Of a stretch of 64,000 nucleotides of DNA, positions 34,743 through 42,589 are shown in pieces. Under the pieces are notes generated by a model. It searched no databases. It saw only the letters and a list, made by a program, of their open reading frames with translations, and was not told the origin of the DNA. Both the position numbers and the translations under genes were made by a program. Source of the stretch: Novosphingobium sp. SG919 (GTDB taxonomy: Bacteria > Pseudomonadota > Alphaproteobacteria > Sphingomonadales > Sphingomonadaceae); assembly GCF_012932495.1 (NCBI RefSeq), contig NZ_JABCNG010000004.1, forward strand, positions 124,001 through 188,000. The letters are read 5' to 3'. Positions within the stretch are counted from its first letter, which is position 1; each line of letters opens with the position of its first letter.

Positions 34743-35016
34743 CGCGCACTCCTGCCCGAAAGGCCGCCCACAGCCCAACAGCCCCGGTGCCGCGCGGAAA
34801 ACCGGGCACAGGGCGATCAGGCTGGGCAACACCGAACTATTTGTAAGAGCCTAAGTAACAACACGTAACGATGAGGGTGGCAAGCCCAATCGGCATCGGT
34901 CCGGCGTGGTACAGCCACGGCTGGCGGGCTGGATAGCCATCACCATGCAAGAAGGAGGGCTGGATGCGGCCGGTGGCGATCGAACCTGCGCCGCGTTGCG
35001 GCTTGGACCGCAAATC

Positions 35017-35091
35017 TGGCTGGGGCGGCAGGATTCGAACCTGCGAATGCCGGTACCAAAAACCGGTGCCTTACCACTTGGCGACGCCCCA
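35017..35091 (-). tRNA. tRNA-Gln (anticodon TTG)
   Basis: Reading the reverse strand, TGGGGCG pairs with CGCCCCA as the acceptor stem. The anticodon arm is CCGGT-TTTTGGT-ACCGG with TTG at positions 34-36, which reads CAA. The T arm carries GGTTCGAATCC. The discriminator is G and CCA is encoded (GCCA at 35020-35017). The 170 bases between this gene and the RTX start at 34742 contain no gene that I can support. Confidence 0.97.
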
Positions 35092-35155
35092 GCAGAGCGC
35101 GCGCTTATAGCGGGCGAAACGCGAATGAAAAGAGGGTAGCTGGGGATAACTTGCC

Positions 35156-35196
35156 GCGGGCATTCCCCCTCCCGCATGGGAAGAGAGAATGCCCGC
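35156..35196. repeat. Palindrome between tRNA-Gln and the GST gene
   Basis: GCGGGCATTC (35156-35165) and GAATGCCCGC (35187-35196) form a perfect 10-bp inverted repeat around CCCCTCCCGCATGGGAAGAGA. It lies 30 bases after the stop of the reverse-strand GST gene and is the likely terminator or a relative of the CCCCTCCC-type palindromes elsewhere in the window. Confidence 0.55.
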
Positions 35197-35225
35197 AAAC
35201 GGGATTGCGGGGCGGCTGGCGCTGC

Positions 35226-36092
35226 TCAGAATCCCTTGACGATGCCCTTGAGCTTTTCGGGGGGCAGCGTCGCGAAATCGGCCGCGCTGTGGCGCTCGGC
35301 CAGGCCCTTGCCGCTGTTGACCAGGCGGCCGCGCAGCACGCCGGGGCGCTGGTCGATCTCACCCACCCAGCGGCCGACATGCTCGTATTCGTGCATCGAC
35401 AGGAACGTGGCGGCCTCGCCATAGGCTTCGCCGCGATAGAGGTTGCCCATCCAGGTATAGGCGGCAATGTCGGCGATGGTGTATTCGTCTCCGCCCAGGA
35501 AACGGCTTTCGGCCAGGCGGCGATTGGCCACGTCGAACAGGCGCTTGGTTTCCATGGCATAGCGATCGATCGCATAGGCGATCTTGACCGGTGCATAGTT
35601 GTAGAAATGGCCAAACCCGCCGCCCATGAACGGGGCCGAGCCGATCTGCCAGAACAGCCAGGAAAGGCATTCGGCCCGCGCCGGGTTGGCAGTGGGCAGG
35701 AACATCCCGAACTTTTCAGCCAGGTGCATCAGGATCGCGCCGGATTCGAACACGCGGAACGGTTCGGGGCCGCTGCGATCGACCAGGGCGGGGATCTTGG
35801 AATTGGGATTGATGTCGACAAAGCCGGACGAGAACTGATCGCCATCCATGATCTTGATCAGCCAGGCATCGTATTCCGCCTCGGCAACGCCGGCTTCCAG
35901 CAGTTCTTCCAGCAGGATCGTGGCCTTCTGGCCATTGGGCGTGCCGAGCGAATAGAGCTGGAACGGATGCGCGCCCACCGGCAGGTCCTTGTCGTGCGTG
36001 GGGCCGGCGATCGGTCGGTTGACGCTGGCAAAGGCGCCGCCGTTGGCCTTGTCCCAGGTCCAGACCTTGGGCGGGGTATATTCTTCGGACAT
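35226..36092 (-). CDS. yghU: Nu-class glutathione S-transferase / disulfide-bond oxidoreductase, YghU type
   Basis: The 288-residue product aligns by eye along its whole length with E. coli YghU, including PAKVWTWDKANGGAFA-like N-terminus (here PPKVWTWDKANGGAFASVNR), LYSLGTPNGQKATILLEELL, DGDQFSSGFVDINPNSKIPA, FMGGGFGHFYNYAPVKI and GDEYTIADIAAY. YghU/Ure2p-like enzymes bind two glutathiones and reduce disulfides or organic hydroperoxides. The start MSEEYTPP follows AGAGGA and gives exactly the YghU length. It is divergent from topoisomerase IB, which has a stress-type promoter in the shared gap. Confidence 0.94.
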   Translation of the reverse strand: MSEEYTPPKVWTWDKANGGAFASVNRPIAGPTHDKDLPVGAHPFQLYSLGTPNGQKATILLEELLEAGVAEAEYDAWLIKIMDGDQFSSGFVDINPNSKIPALVDRSGPEPFRVFESGAILMHLAEKFGMFLPTANPARAECLSWLFWQIGSAPFMGGGFGHFYNYAPVKIAYAIDRYAMETKRLFDVANRRLAESRFLGGDEYTIADIAAYTWMGNLYRGEAYGEAATFLSMHEYEHVGRWVGEIDQRPGVLRGRLVNSGKGLAERHSAADFATLPPEKLKGIVKGF

Positions 36093-36165
36093 GGTCGTTC
36101 CTCTGCAACGGTTGATTATGTGCGGTCGATTGTTAGCCTGCCTATCATTCTGGCGGGGCATGGGG

Positions 36166-36191
36166 GGAACCGCAAGACATGTTGTGGCGTT
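36166..36191 (+). promoter_or_regulatory. EcfG (general stress sigma factor) type promoter
   Basis: GGAAC at 36166-36170, a 17-base spacer and CGTT at 36188-36191 match the alphaproteobacterial EcfG consensus GGAAC-N16/17-CGTT exactly. The expected start of transcription, near 36198, would leave a 20-base leader containing GGAGAGG before the topoisomerase IB ATG at 36218. Motif match only. Confidence 0.65.
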
Positions 36192-36217
36192 GGCCCGATG
36201 GAGAGGCCTAGCCCCGC

Positions 36218-37219
36218 ATGAGGAAAGCCGTTTTGCCAGAACCGGGCAAGTGCCAACTGGTCTATGTGGATGAAAGCATTCCCGGCATCACCCGGCGCCG
36301 CGCCGGCCGGGGCTGGTGCTACCGCGATCACGCCGGGCAGCGCATCATCGATCGGGACGAGATCGACCGGCTCAATGCCGTGGCTCTGCCGCCGGCCTAT
36401 CGCGATGCCTGGTTCTGCCCGCTGCCCCATGGGCACATCCTGGCCACCGGCGTGGATGCGCGCGGGCGCAAGCAATATCGTTATCACCCCGATTTCCGCG
36501 CCGCGCGCGAGGCGGAAAAGTTCGACGGGTGCGCTGCATTCGGCGCCCTGCTGCCCAAAGTGCGGGCGCGCGTGGAAGCGGCGCTGTCGGGGCGGGCGTT
36601 GAGCGAGGAGCGCTGCATCGCCTGCGTGGTGCGCCTGCTCGATACCGGCGCGATCCGCATCGGCAACGAAGCCTATGCCCGTGCCAATGCCAGCTTTGGT
36701 GCCACCACGTTGCGCATGCGGCATGTGGAACTCAAGGGCCAAAGCCTGCGCCTGCGCTTTCGCGCCAAATCGGGCATCGAGCGCGACATGCGCCTGACCG
36801 ATCGCGCGCTCGCCCGCTTCGTGCGGCGCATGCAGGATCTGCCAGGGCAGCACCTGTTTCAATACCTGAACGAGGATGGTACTGCCTGCCCGGTGGGTTC
36901 GGCCGATGTCAACGCCTGGCTGCGCGCGGCGACCGGCGCACCGATCACCGCCAAGCATTTTCGCACCTGGCACGCCAGCGTGCTGGCCTTCGCCGCGCTG
37001 GCCCACGCGCAGGAAAACGTGCCGCTCAAGGCCTTGCTTGCGCTGGTGTCGGATCGGCTGGGCAACACGCCCACGATCGCGCGCAAAAGCTATATCCACC
37101 CCGCCGTGCTGGCCCTGGTGCCCGGCCAGGCCGAATGGCGCGCCGGCCTGCGCCTGCCGCGCGCCACGCGCTGGCTCAGCCGCGAGGAGCGCGGGCTGCT
37201 GGACCTGCTGGCCGAGTAA
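36218..37219 (+). CDS. DNA topoisomerase IB (poxvirus-like)
   Basis: This 333-residue enzyme relaxes both positive and negative supercoils without ATP. The N-terminal domain has the GxGWxYRDHAGQRI segment, and the catalytic domain carries the tyrosine-recombinase-like residues: Arg in CVVRLLDTGAIRIGNEAY, Lys in VELKGQSL, Arg/His in TAKHFRTWHASV, and the nucleophile Tyr292 in ARKSYIHPAVL. Length is normal for bacterial TopIB. It has its own EcfG-type promoter, consistent with a stress or desiccation role. It is convergent with gph, the stops being four bases apart. Confidence 0.93.
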   Translation: MRKAVLPEPGKCQLVYVDESIPGITRRRAGRGWCYRDHAGQRIIDRDEIDRLNAVALPPAYRDAWFCPLPHGHILATGVDARGRKQYRYHPDFRAAREAEKFDGCAAFGALLPKVRARVEAALSGRALSEERCIACVVRLLDTGAIRIGNEAYARANASFGATTLRMRHVELKGQSLRLRFRAKSGIERDMRLTDRALARFVRRMQDLPGQHLFQYLNEDGTACPVGSADVNAWLRAATGAPITAKHFRTWHASVLAFAALAHAQENVPLKALLALVSDRLGNTPTIARKSYIHPAVLALVPGQAEWRAGLRLPRATRWLSREERGLLDLLAE

Positions 37220-37223
37220 GCGC

Positions 37224-37895
37224 TCAGCCCAGCCGTGCCAGCGTGGGCACCAGCGCGTCGAAGTGATCGATCACTGCGTCGGCGCCCAACAGTGGCGGGG
37301 GCAGGTCGTGGAACCCAAAGCTCACCGCCACCACCGGCAACCCGGCGGCGCGCGCGGCGCCCACGTCGAACGTGGTGTCACCCACGAAAGCGGCACGGCC
37401 GCCGCCGCAGCGCGCCACCATTTCCTGCAGCATGTCGGGTGCGGGCTTGGCCTTGCCCGGGCCCAGCGTATCGCCACCGATGATCGTAGCAAAACGCGCC
37501 GAAAGGCCCAGTTCGTCCAGCAACTGGCGCGCGAATGCCTCGCGCTTGTTGGTGGCCACGGCCAATGTCACCCCGCGTGCGGCCAGGGCATCGAGCATGG
37601 CTTCGCCGCCGGGATAGAGGCGCGAATGCACCGCGATCGCATCGCCGTAATAGCCGAACAGCACGTCTTGCAGCGGGGGGAACTCCGCCTCGTCATAGCC
37701 GCCGGTTTCGGCCAGCGCGGCGCGCAGCATTTGCCCCGATCCACCGCCGATGAAACGGCGCACCACGTCGAGTGAGAAGGTGGGCCGCCCGGCGTGTTCC
37801 AGCGTGCGGTTGAGCGCGTTGCCCAGGTCTGCGGCGGTGTCGCACAGCGTCCCGTCGAGATCGAACCCGACGACTGAAAATGGAAAATCGGTCAT
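37224..37895 (-). CDS. gph: Phosphoglycolate phosphatase-like HAD hydrolase
   Basis: The enzyme dephosphorylates 2-phosphoglycolate, produced in DNA repair of oxidised ends, although other small substrates cannot be excluded. The 223-residue protein has HAD motif I FDLDGT with nucleophile Asp12 and acid Asp14, motif II in VATNKREA, motif III Lys in GKAKPAPD and motif IV in FVGDTTFDVGAARAAG. I start at the ATG at 37895 (MTDFPFSVVGF); an ATG two codons upstream is possible. It is divergent from glmU with a 60-base gap and shares no operon. Confidence 0.88.
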   Translation of the reverse strand: MTDFPFSVVGFDLDGTLCDTAADLGNALNRTLEHAGRPTFSLDVVRRFIGGGSGQMLRAALAETGGYDEAEFPPLQDVLFGYYGDAIAVHSRLYPGGEAMLDALAARGVTLAVATNKREAFARQLLDELGLSARFATIIGGDTLGPGKAKPAPDMLQEMVARCGGGRAAFVGDTTFDVGAARAAGLPVVAVSFGFHDLPPPLLGADAVIDHFDALVPTLARLG

Positions 37896-37956
37896 GTGCA
37901 TCGCCAGTGCCCACCCGTTCTGGAAACTGCAAGCATTAGCTGGCAAGGATGCGGAT

Positions 37957-39339
37957 ATGACCACGCACACTCTGTCGCCCTCGGCCACCGCCCCCCTCGC
38001 TCTTGTCATCCTCGCGGCCGGCAAGGGCACCCGCATGAAAAGCGATCTTCACAAGGTGCTGCACCCGATTGCCGGACGGCCGATGCTGCTGCACCTGATG
38101 GCCAGCGCGGCGGCCCTGGCGCCCGCGCGCCAGGTGGTGGTGGCCGGTCACGGCCGTGACCAGTTGGAAAAGGCGCTGGCCGGCAGCGCCACCATCGCCG
38201 TGCAGGAACCGCAGCTGGGCACCGGCCATGCCGTGCAGCAAGCGCAAGAGGCGCTGGCCGGTTTCGTGGGCGATGTGCTGATTCTCTATGGCGACGTGCC
38301 GTTCGTGACGGCCGCGACAATGCAGGCCATGCTCGATCGGCTGCATGCGCCCGATGCGCCGGCCGTGGTCGTGCTGGGCTTCCAGCCGGCCGATGCGCTG
38401 CAATATGGCCGGGTGATTGCCGATGGCGATCGCGTGGTGAAAATGGTGGAGCACAAGGACGCGAGCGAGCAGGAGCGCGCCTGCACCCTGTGCAATTCCG
38501 GCCTCATGGCGGTGAACAGTGCCGATCTGTTTGCCCTGCTCGCGCAAGTGGGCAACGACAATGCTCAGGGCGAATATTACCTGACCGACATCGTCAATGT
38601 CGCCAATGCCGCTGGCAAGACCTGCGCCGTGGTGATCACCGCCGACGCCGATGAAGTGGCCGGCATCAACAGCCGCGGCGAACTGGCCCAGGCCGAAGGC
38701 CGCTGGCAGGATCGCCGCCGCCAGGTGGCCATGGCCGATGGCGCCACGCTGGTCGCGCCCGAAACGGTATGGTTTTCGCACGATACCGTGCTGGGCCGCG
38801 ACGTGACGGTGGAGCAGAACGTGGTGTTCGGCCCGGGCGTGACGGTGGCGGACAACGTGGTGATCCATGCCTTCTGCCACCTGGAAGGCTGCCGCGTGGA
38901 CAGCGGGGTTTCGGTGGGGCCGTTCGCCCGCCTGCGCCCCGGTGCCGCGCTGGAGCAGGGCAGCCGGGTGGGCAATTTCGTGGAAGTGAAGAATGCGCGC
39001 CTGGGCGCCGGGGCCAAGGCCAACCACCTCACTTACCTGGGCGATGCCGATGTGGGGGCGGGCGCCAATATCGGCGCGGGCACGATCACCTGCAACTATG
39101 ACGGCTATTTCAAGTATCGCACGGTGATCGGCGACCGCGCCTTCATCGGCTCCAACTCTGCCCTGATCGCCCCGGTGCGGATCGGTGCCGACGCCATCGT
39201 CGCGGCGGGCAGCACCGTCTCGCGCGATGTCTCGGATGGCGAACTGCGCCTGGTGCGCGCCGAACAACTGGTCAAGCCCGGCTGGGCGGACCGCTTCCAC
39301 GACGCGATGAAAAAGAAGAAGGCCGAAGGGAAGAAGTAG
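37957..39339 (+). CDS. glmU: Bifunctional GlmU: GlcN-1-P acetyltransferase / GlcNAc-1-P uridyltransferase
   Basis: GlmU makes UDP-GlcNAc, the precursor for peptidoglycan and LPS. The N-terminal pyrophosphorylase domain has LAAGKGTRMKS at 19-29 and the QLGTGHAVQQA and YGDVPF uridine-site motifs. From about residue 255 the left-handed beta-helix acetyltransferase domain follows, with KANHLTYLGDADVG, GAGTITCNYDG and the C-terminal Lys-rich tail (KKKKAEGKK). The 460-residue length is standard. The ATG at 37957 follows CAAGGAT. glmS, the first enzyme of the same pathway, lies 3.2 kb downstream behind an accessory block. Confidence 0.97.
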   Translation: MTTHTLSPSATAPLALVILAAGKGTRMKSDLHKVLHPIAGRPMLLHLMASAAALAPARQVVVAGHGRDQLEKALAGSATIAVQEPQLGTGHAVQQAQEALAGFVGDVLILYGDVPFVTAATMQAMLDRLHAPDAPAVVVLGFQPADALQYGRVIADGDRVVKMVEHKDASEQERACTLCNSGLMAVNSADLFALLAQVGNDNAQGEYYLTDIVNVANAAGKTCAVVITADADEVAGINSRGELAQAEGRWQDRRRQVAMADGATLVAPETVWFSHDTVLGRDVTVEQNVVFGPGVTVADNVVIHAFCHLEGCRVDSGVSVGPFARLRPGAALEQGSRVGNFVEVKNARLGAGAKANHLTYLGDADVGAGANIGAGTITCNYDGYFKYRTVIGDRAFIGSNSALIAPVRIGADAIVAAGSTVSRDVSDGELRLVRAEQLVKPGWADRFHDAMKKKKAEGKK

Positions 39340-39407
39340 GGCCTCCGTAATCGAACCTAGCCAGGCCCGCCCCGTACAGTCACTTCATCGGGCGTAACGC
39401 CATCTTC

Positions 39408-39424
39408 CAAGACATCCTGTCTTG
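39408..39424 (+). promoter_or_regulatory. Perfect dyad beside the ribosome site of a TonB receptor gene
   Basis: CAAGACA-TCC-TGTCTTG is a perfect 7-bp inverted repeat. It directly abuts the GGAG ribosome-binding site (39426-39429) of the receptor gene. It could be a repressor operator or an mRNA hairpin that modulates initiation. Confidence 0.45.
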
Positions 39425-39435
39425 TGGAGATGGCC

Positions 39436-41931
39436 GTGAAAGCCTCAAACCTTGCTGCCGGTTGCGCCACGTTGGCCTTGGCGCTTACGCACGCCGCGCC
39501 TGCCCATGCCGCACCCGAAGGCCCGGCACCCGAGGCAGCCACGCCTGCCGCGCCCGGCGCTGTTCCCGCCCGCAAGGTGGAAGTGTTCAGCACCGGCGTG
39601 GCCAAGGGGCGCGACCGCCTGGACAGCGCCATTTCGACCAGCGCCTTGCGCGGCGATGACATCATCCGCTTCGGGCCGCGCTCACCGGGCGACGTGCTGC
39701 GCACCTTGCCTGGCTTGCGGGTGGAATCGGGCATCGGCGAGGGCAACAACAACTTCACCGTGCGCGGCCTGCCGCTGGCCGCCGGTGGATCGAAATACAT
39801 GCAGATCCAGGAAGACGGCCTGCCGCTGCTGGAATTCGGCGATCTGTTCAACGCCGGGGCCGATGTCTATTTGCGCAACGATTTCAACATTGCCGCGGTC
39901 GAGGTCATCCGCGGTGGCTCTGCCTCTACCTTTGCGTCGGATTCGCCTGGTGGCCTGATCAACTTCATGTCCAAGACGGGGGACAATCCCGGCGGCGCGG
40001 TGCAGGTATCGAGCGGGCTGAACTATGACGAGAAGCGCGTCGATTTCGATTATGGCGCGCGTCTTTCGGAAAACCTGCGCTTTCACCTCGGCGGCTTCTA
40101 TCGCTCGGGCGAGGGGCCGCGCCGTATCGGCATGACCGGCTGGCGCGGCGGGCAGGTGAAATTCAACATCACCCGCACTTTTGCCAATGGCTATATCCGG
40201 TTCTACGCCAAGCTGCTCGATGATCGCTCGCCCACGTATGCGCCCTATCCCGTGGGCATCACCGGCACTAACGACAATCCGGTCTACACCAACCTCAAGA
40301 ATTTCGACATTCGCCGCGATTCGGTGCTTTCGCCGTATCTTGGCCCGGTCGTGACGCTCGACAGCGCCAACCAGCCGGCTGCTTATGCGCTCAACACCGG
40401 GCAGCATGCCGTGTCACAGGCCCTGGGGCTGGAAGCAGAATTCCAGGTCGCGGGTTGGACCGTCAGCGACAAGATGCGCTACGCCGCCAATTCTGGCGAC
40501 TTTGACCGCGCATTCAATTCCAGCGTCAACACCGTTTCGGCCTTTGCCGCGGGGCAGGGCGGAGCCGGCGCGAGCGCCGTCTATGCCAGTGGCCCGCGCG
40601 CGGGGCAGGCGATCGGCGCCGATGTCAACGGCAATGGCCTGCTCGCGCTGTATTATGTGTCCTACCTGCAGGTCCGCTCGCTCGACAACTTTACCAACGA
40701 CTTGCGCGCCACGCGAGTGTGGAAAGTGGGGCACGGCAACCTGACCACCACGCTGGGCGTCTATGCCGCCTCGCAGGCGCTCGACACCACCTGGCTGCAC
40801 ACCGCGATGGATATCGACGTGGTGGGCCATGGGCAGACCGCCATGGTCAATATCTTCAACAGCGCGGGCGTGGCCCAGACGCTCAATGGTTATTACGCGT
40901 TCGGGCGCGGCCGCACCGGCCAGTTCCGCCGCATTTTCGATGTGACCTATGGCGTGCTCGCCCCCTATGGCTCGGTCAATTATCACATCGGCAAGCTGGC
41001 CATCGGCGGCAGCGTGCGGCTCGATACCGGGCGGGTGCGCGGCACGCTCTATGGCGCAGACCTGGGCGGCGGGCGCGTGGGCGTGACCAGCTATGACATG
41101 AACCGCGATGGCCAGATCACCGGGCCCGAAGCGGCCGTGGCGATGCTGCCGCTCACCCAGCCGGCGCCGGTCAATTACAACTACAGCTATATCAGCTATT
41201 CGGCCGGCGTGAACTATCGCGTGGCAGAGCCGTTCTCGGTCTTTGCGCGCTATAGCCGGGGCGGGCGGGCCAATGCCGACAAGATCCTGTTCACCCCGCT
41301 GGTCGATAGCGCCAGCGGCGCGGTGACCGATGCCAGCGGCAAGTATGACGCCGTGCGCCAGCTGGAAGGCGGGTTCAAGTTCCGCAAGCACGGCATCACT
41401 TTGAACGTCACCGGGTTCACCGCCGATGCCGACGATCACAACGTGCTCAATGGTTCGGCCAACCGCACCGATCGCACCTATCATGCCTCGGGCGTGGAAG
41501 TGGAAGGCGGGGTGGAACGCGGGGTGTTCCGCCTGGCCTATGGCGCGACCTATACCAAGGCGCGGATCACCACCGACCGGCTGGACCCGACGCTGACCGG
41601 CAAGGAGCCACGCCACCAGCCCACCTGGACATTCAGCGCCACGCCGCAAGTCGATCTGGGCAAGGTAGCCGCCGGGGCCAGCCTGGTGACCATCACGTCC
41701 AGCTATGCGCAGGACAGCAATCTGCTCAAGATGCCCGGCTTTACCACGGTCAACCTGTTTGCCCAGGTGCTGCCGGCCAAGAGCGTGCGGCTTTCATTCA
41801 ACGTCAACAACCTGTTCGATACGATGGGCATCTTCGAGGTGGCGCAAAGCACCGTGCCGGCCAGCGGGCTGGGCTTTGCCCGCGCGATCACCGGGCGCAC
41901 CGTTTCCACTTCGCTCGGCTTCACGTTCTGA
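39436..41931 (+). CDS. TonB-dependent outer-membrane receptor with EF-hand-like loop
   Basis: The 831-residue protein has a signal peptide (MKASNLAAGCATLALALTHA, cut near PAHA/APEG), a plug domain (about 60-185, with RSPGDVLRTLPGLRVES and FTVRGLPLAAGGSKYMQIQE) and a 22-strand-type barrel ending in the usual terminal Phe (STSLGFTF). The GTG start at 39436 is chosen because GGAG lies six bases before it; an ATG at 39430 has no such site. A predicted external loop carries DMNRDGQITGPE (554-565), a canonical 12-residue EF-hand loop, and a weaker DVNGNGLL at 396. The ligand is unknown; a metal complex or calcium-dependent ligand is possible. It lies between glmU and glmS. Confidence 0.85.
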   Translation: MKASNLAAGCATLALALTHAAPAHAAPEGPAPEAATPAAPGAVPARKVEVFSTGVAKGRDRLDSAISTSALRGDDIIRFGPRSPGDVLRTLPGLRVESGIGEGNNNFTVRGLPLAAGGSKYMQIQEDGLPLLEFGDLFNAGADVYLRNDFNIAAVEVIRGGSASTFASDSPGGLINFMSKTGDNPGGAVQVSSGLNYDEKRVDFDYGARLSENLRFHLGGFYRSGEGPRRIGMTGWRGGQVKFNITRTFANGYIRFYAKLLDDRSPTYAPYPVGITGTNDNPVYTNLKNFDIRRDSVLSPYLGPVVTLDSANQPAAYALNTGQHAVSQALGLEAEFQVAGWTVSDKMRYAANSGDFDRAFNSSVNTVSAFAAGQGGAGASAVYASGPRAGQAIGADVNGNGLLALYYVSYLQVRSLDNFTNDLRATRVWKVGHGNLTTTLGVYAASQALDTTWLHTAMDIDVVGHGQTAMVNIFNSAGVAQTLNGYYAFGRGRTGQFRRIFDVTYGVLAPYGSVNYHIGKLAIGGSVRLDTGRVRGTLYGADLGGGRVGVTSYDMNRDGQITGPEAAVAMLPLTQPAPVNYNYSYISYSAGVNYRVAEPFSVFARYSRGGRANADKILFTPLVDSASGAVTDASGKYDAVRQLEGGFKFRKHGITLNVTGFTADADDHNVLNGSANRTDRTYHASGVEVEGGVERGVFRLAYGATYTKARITTDRLDPTLTGKEPRHQPTWTFSATPQVDLGKVAAGASLVTITSSYAQDSNLLKMPGFTTVNLFAQVLPAKSVRLSFNVNNLFDTMGIFEVAQSTVPASGLGFARAITGRTVSTSLGFTF

Positions 41932-41943
41932 AATCCTTGCGCG

Positions 41944-41974
41944 ATGATATCGCGATATGATATCGCGATATCAT
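41944..41974. promoter_or_regulatory. 31-bp perfect palindrome, probable toxin-antitoxin operator
   Basis: Two 15-base arms are perfectly complementary around a central G at 41959. Each arm contains ATATCGCGATAT, itself a 12-bp palindrome (41947-41958 and 41960-41971), so the site offers two equal dimer sites 13 bp apart. It lies 19 bases before the antitoxin start codon, as expected for autoregulation by a ribbon-helix-helix antitoxin or its toxin complex. Confidence 0.75.
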
Positions 41975-41993
41975 TCGAGGCGAGGTTGGCCGT

Positions 41994-42191
41994 TTGCGTA
42001 CTCTGGTTGATATTCCCGACGACGATATCGACAAGCTCGATGCCCTGGCGGTTCGCGCCGGCCGCTCGCGCGCGGCCGAGATTCGCGAGGCGGTGAAAGC
42101 CCATCTGCTGCGCAAGTCCAGCCAGGACTGGATTGCGCGTGGCGCCGGCTATTGGCAGGGCCGCGCCGACCTGCCCGGCAGTGGCGAATAG
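41994..42191 (+). CDS. Ribbon-helix-helix (CopG-type) antitoxin
   Basis: The 65-residue protein begins at a TTG codon preceded by two GAGG motifs (41977-41980 and 41982-41985). RTLVDIPDDDIDKLDALAVR is the DNA-contacting beta strand and first helix of the RHH fold, and GRSRAAEIREAVKAHLL is the second helix with the usual RAEAIR-like turn. The C-terminal 25 residues, including DWIARGAGYWQGRADLPGSG, would wrap the toxin. It is 11 bases upstream of the PIN-domain toxin gene and behind a perfect palindrome, so the pair forms a VapBC-like module. Confidence 0.88.
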   Translation: MRTLVDIPDDDIDKLDALAVRAGRSRAAEIREAVKAHLLRKSSQDWIARGAGYWQGRADLPGSGE

Positions 42192-42202
42192 GGCCCGCCG
42201 GA

Positions 42203-42568
42203 ATGTCCGATCCCATCTTCGACACCGGCATTGTCGCCGATTGGCTTGCGGGCAAGCCGCAGGCGCGCGTCGAACTGCTGCGCTATCCGCGCCACCGCAT
42301 CGCCCGGCTCACCTGGATCGAGCTTTGCGCGGCAGAGCCGATGGAAACGCGCGATCATGTCCGCGAATTAATCGCCCCGTTCGAAATCGTTGAACTCGAT
42401 GGGCGTATAGCCACCGCAGCAGCCGATCTGATCGGGCGCATGGGCCTTTCGCTGGCGGCGGCGGCCGTGCTGGCCACGGCGCAAGTCAGCGGGGCGATTC
42501 TGGTGACACGAAATACCAAGGATTTCCCGGCCATGATGCCGGGCATCCGGATACCCTACCAATCCTGA
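42203..42568 (+). CDS. PIN-domain (VapC-like) ribonuclease toxin, one acidic residue missing
   Basis: The 121-residue protein has the PIN fold signatures: the first acidic residue in IFDTGIVADWL (Asp7), the second in TWIELC (Glu40) and the C-terminal LVTRNTKDFP (Asp107). VapC toxins cleave tRNA or rRNA. In the third conserved block, usually LADALILATA, the sequence reads LAAAAVLATA, so Ala86 replaces the metal-binding Asp. The toxin may be weakened or inactive, or use another ligand. It starts at the ATG at 42203, 11 bases after the antitoxin stop, and ends 21 bases before glmS. Confidence 0.85.
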   Translation: MSDPIFDTGIVADWLAGKPQARVELLRYPRHRIARLTWIELCAAEPMETRDHVRELIAPFEIVELDGRIATAAADLIGRMGLSLAAAAVLATAQVSGAILVTRNTKDFPAMMPGIRIPYQS

Positions 42569-42589
42569 AGAAAGTCTGGGCCAAGATCG

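Noticed and set aside
42569..42589. glmS ribozyme
   Set aside because: Only 21 bases separate the toxin stop from glmS, too short for the ribozyme, which is found in Gram-positive bacteria.
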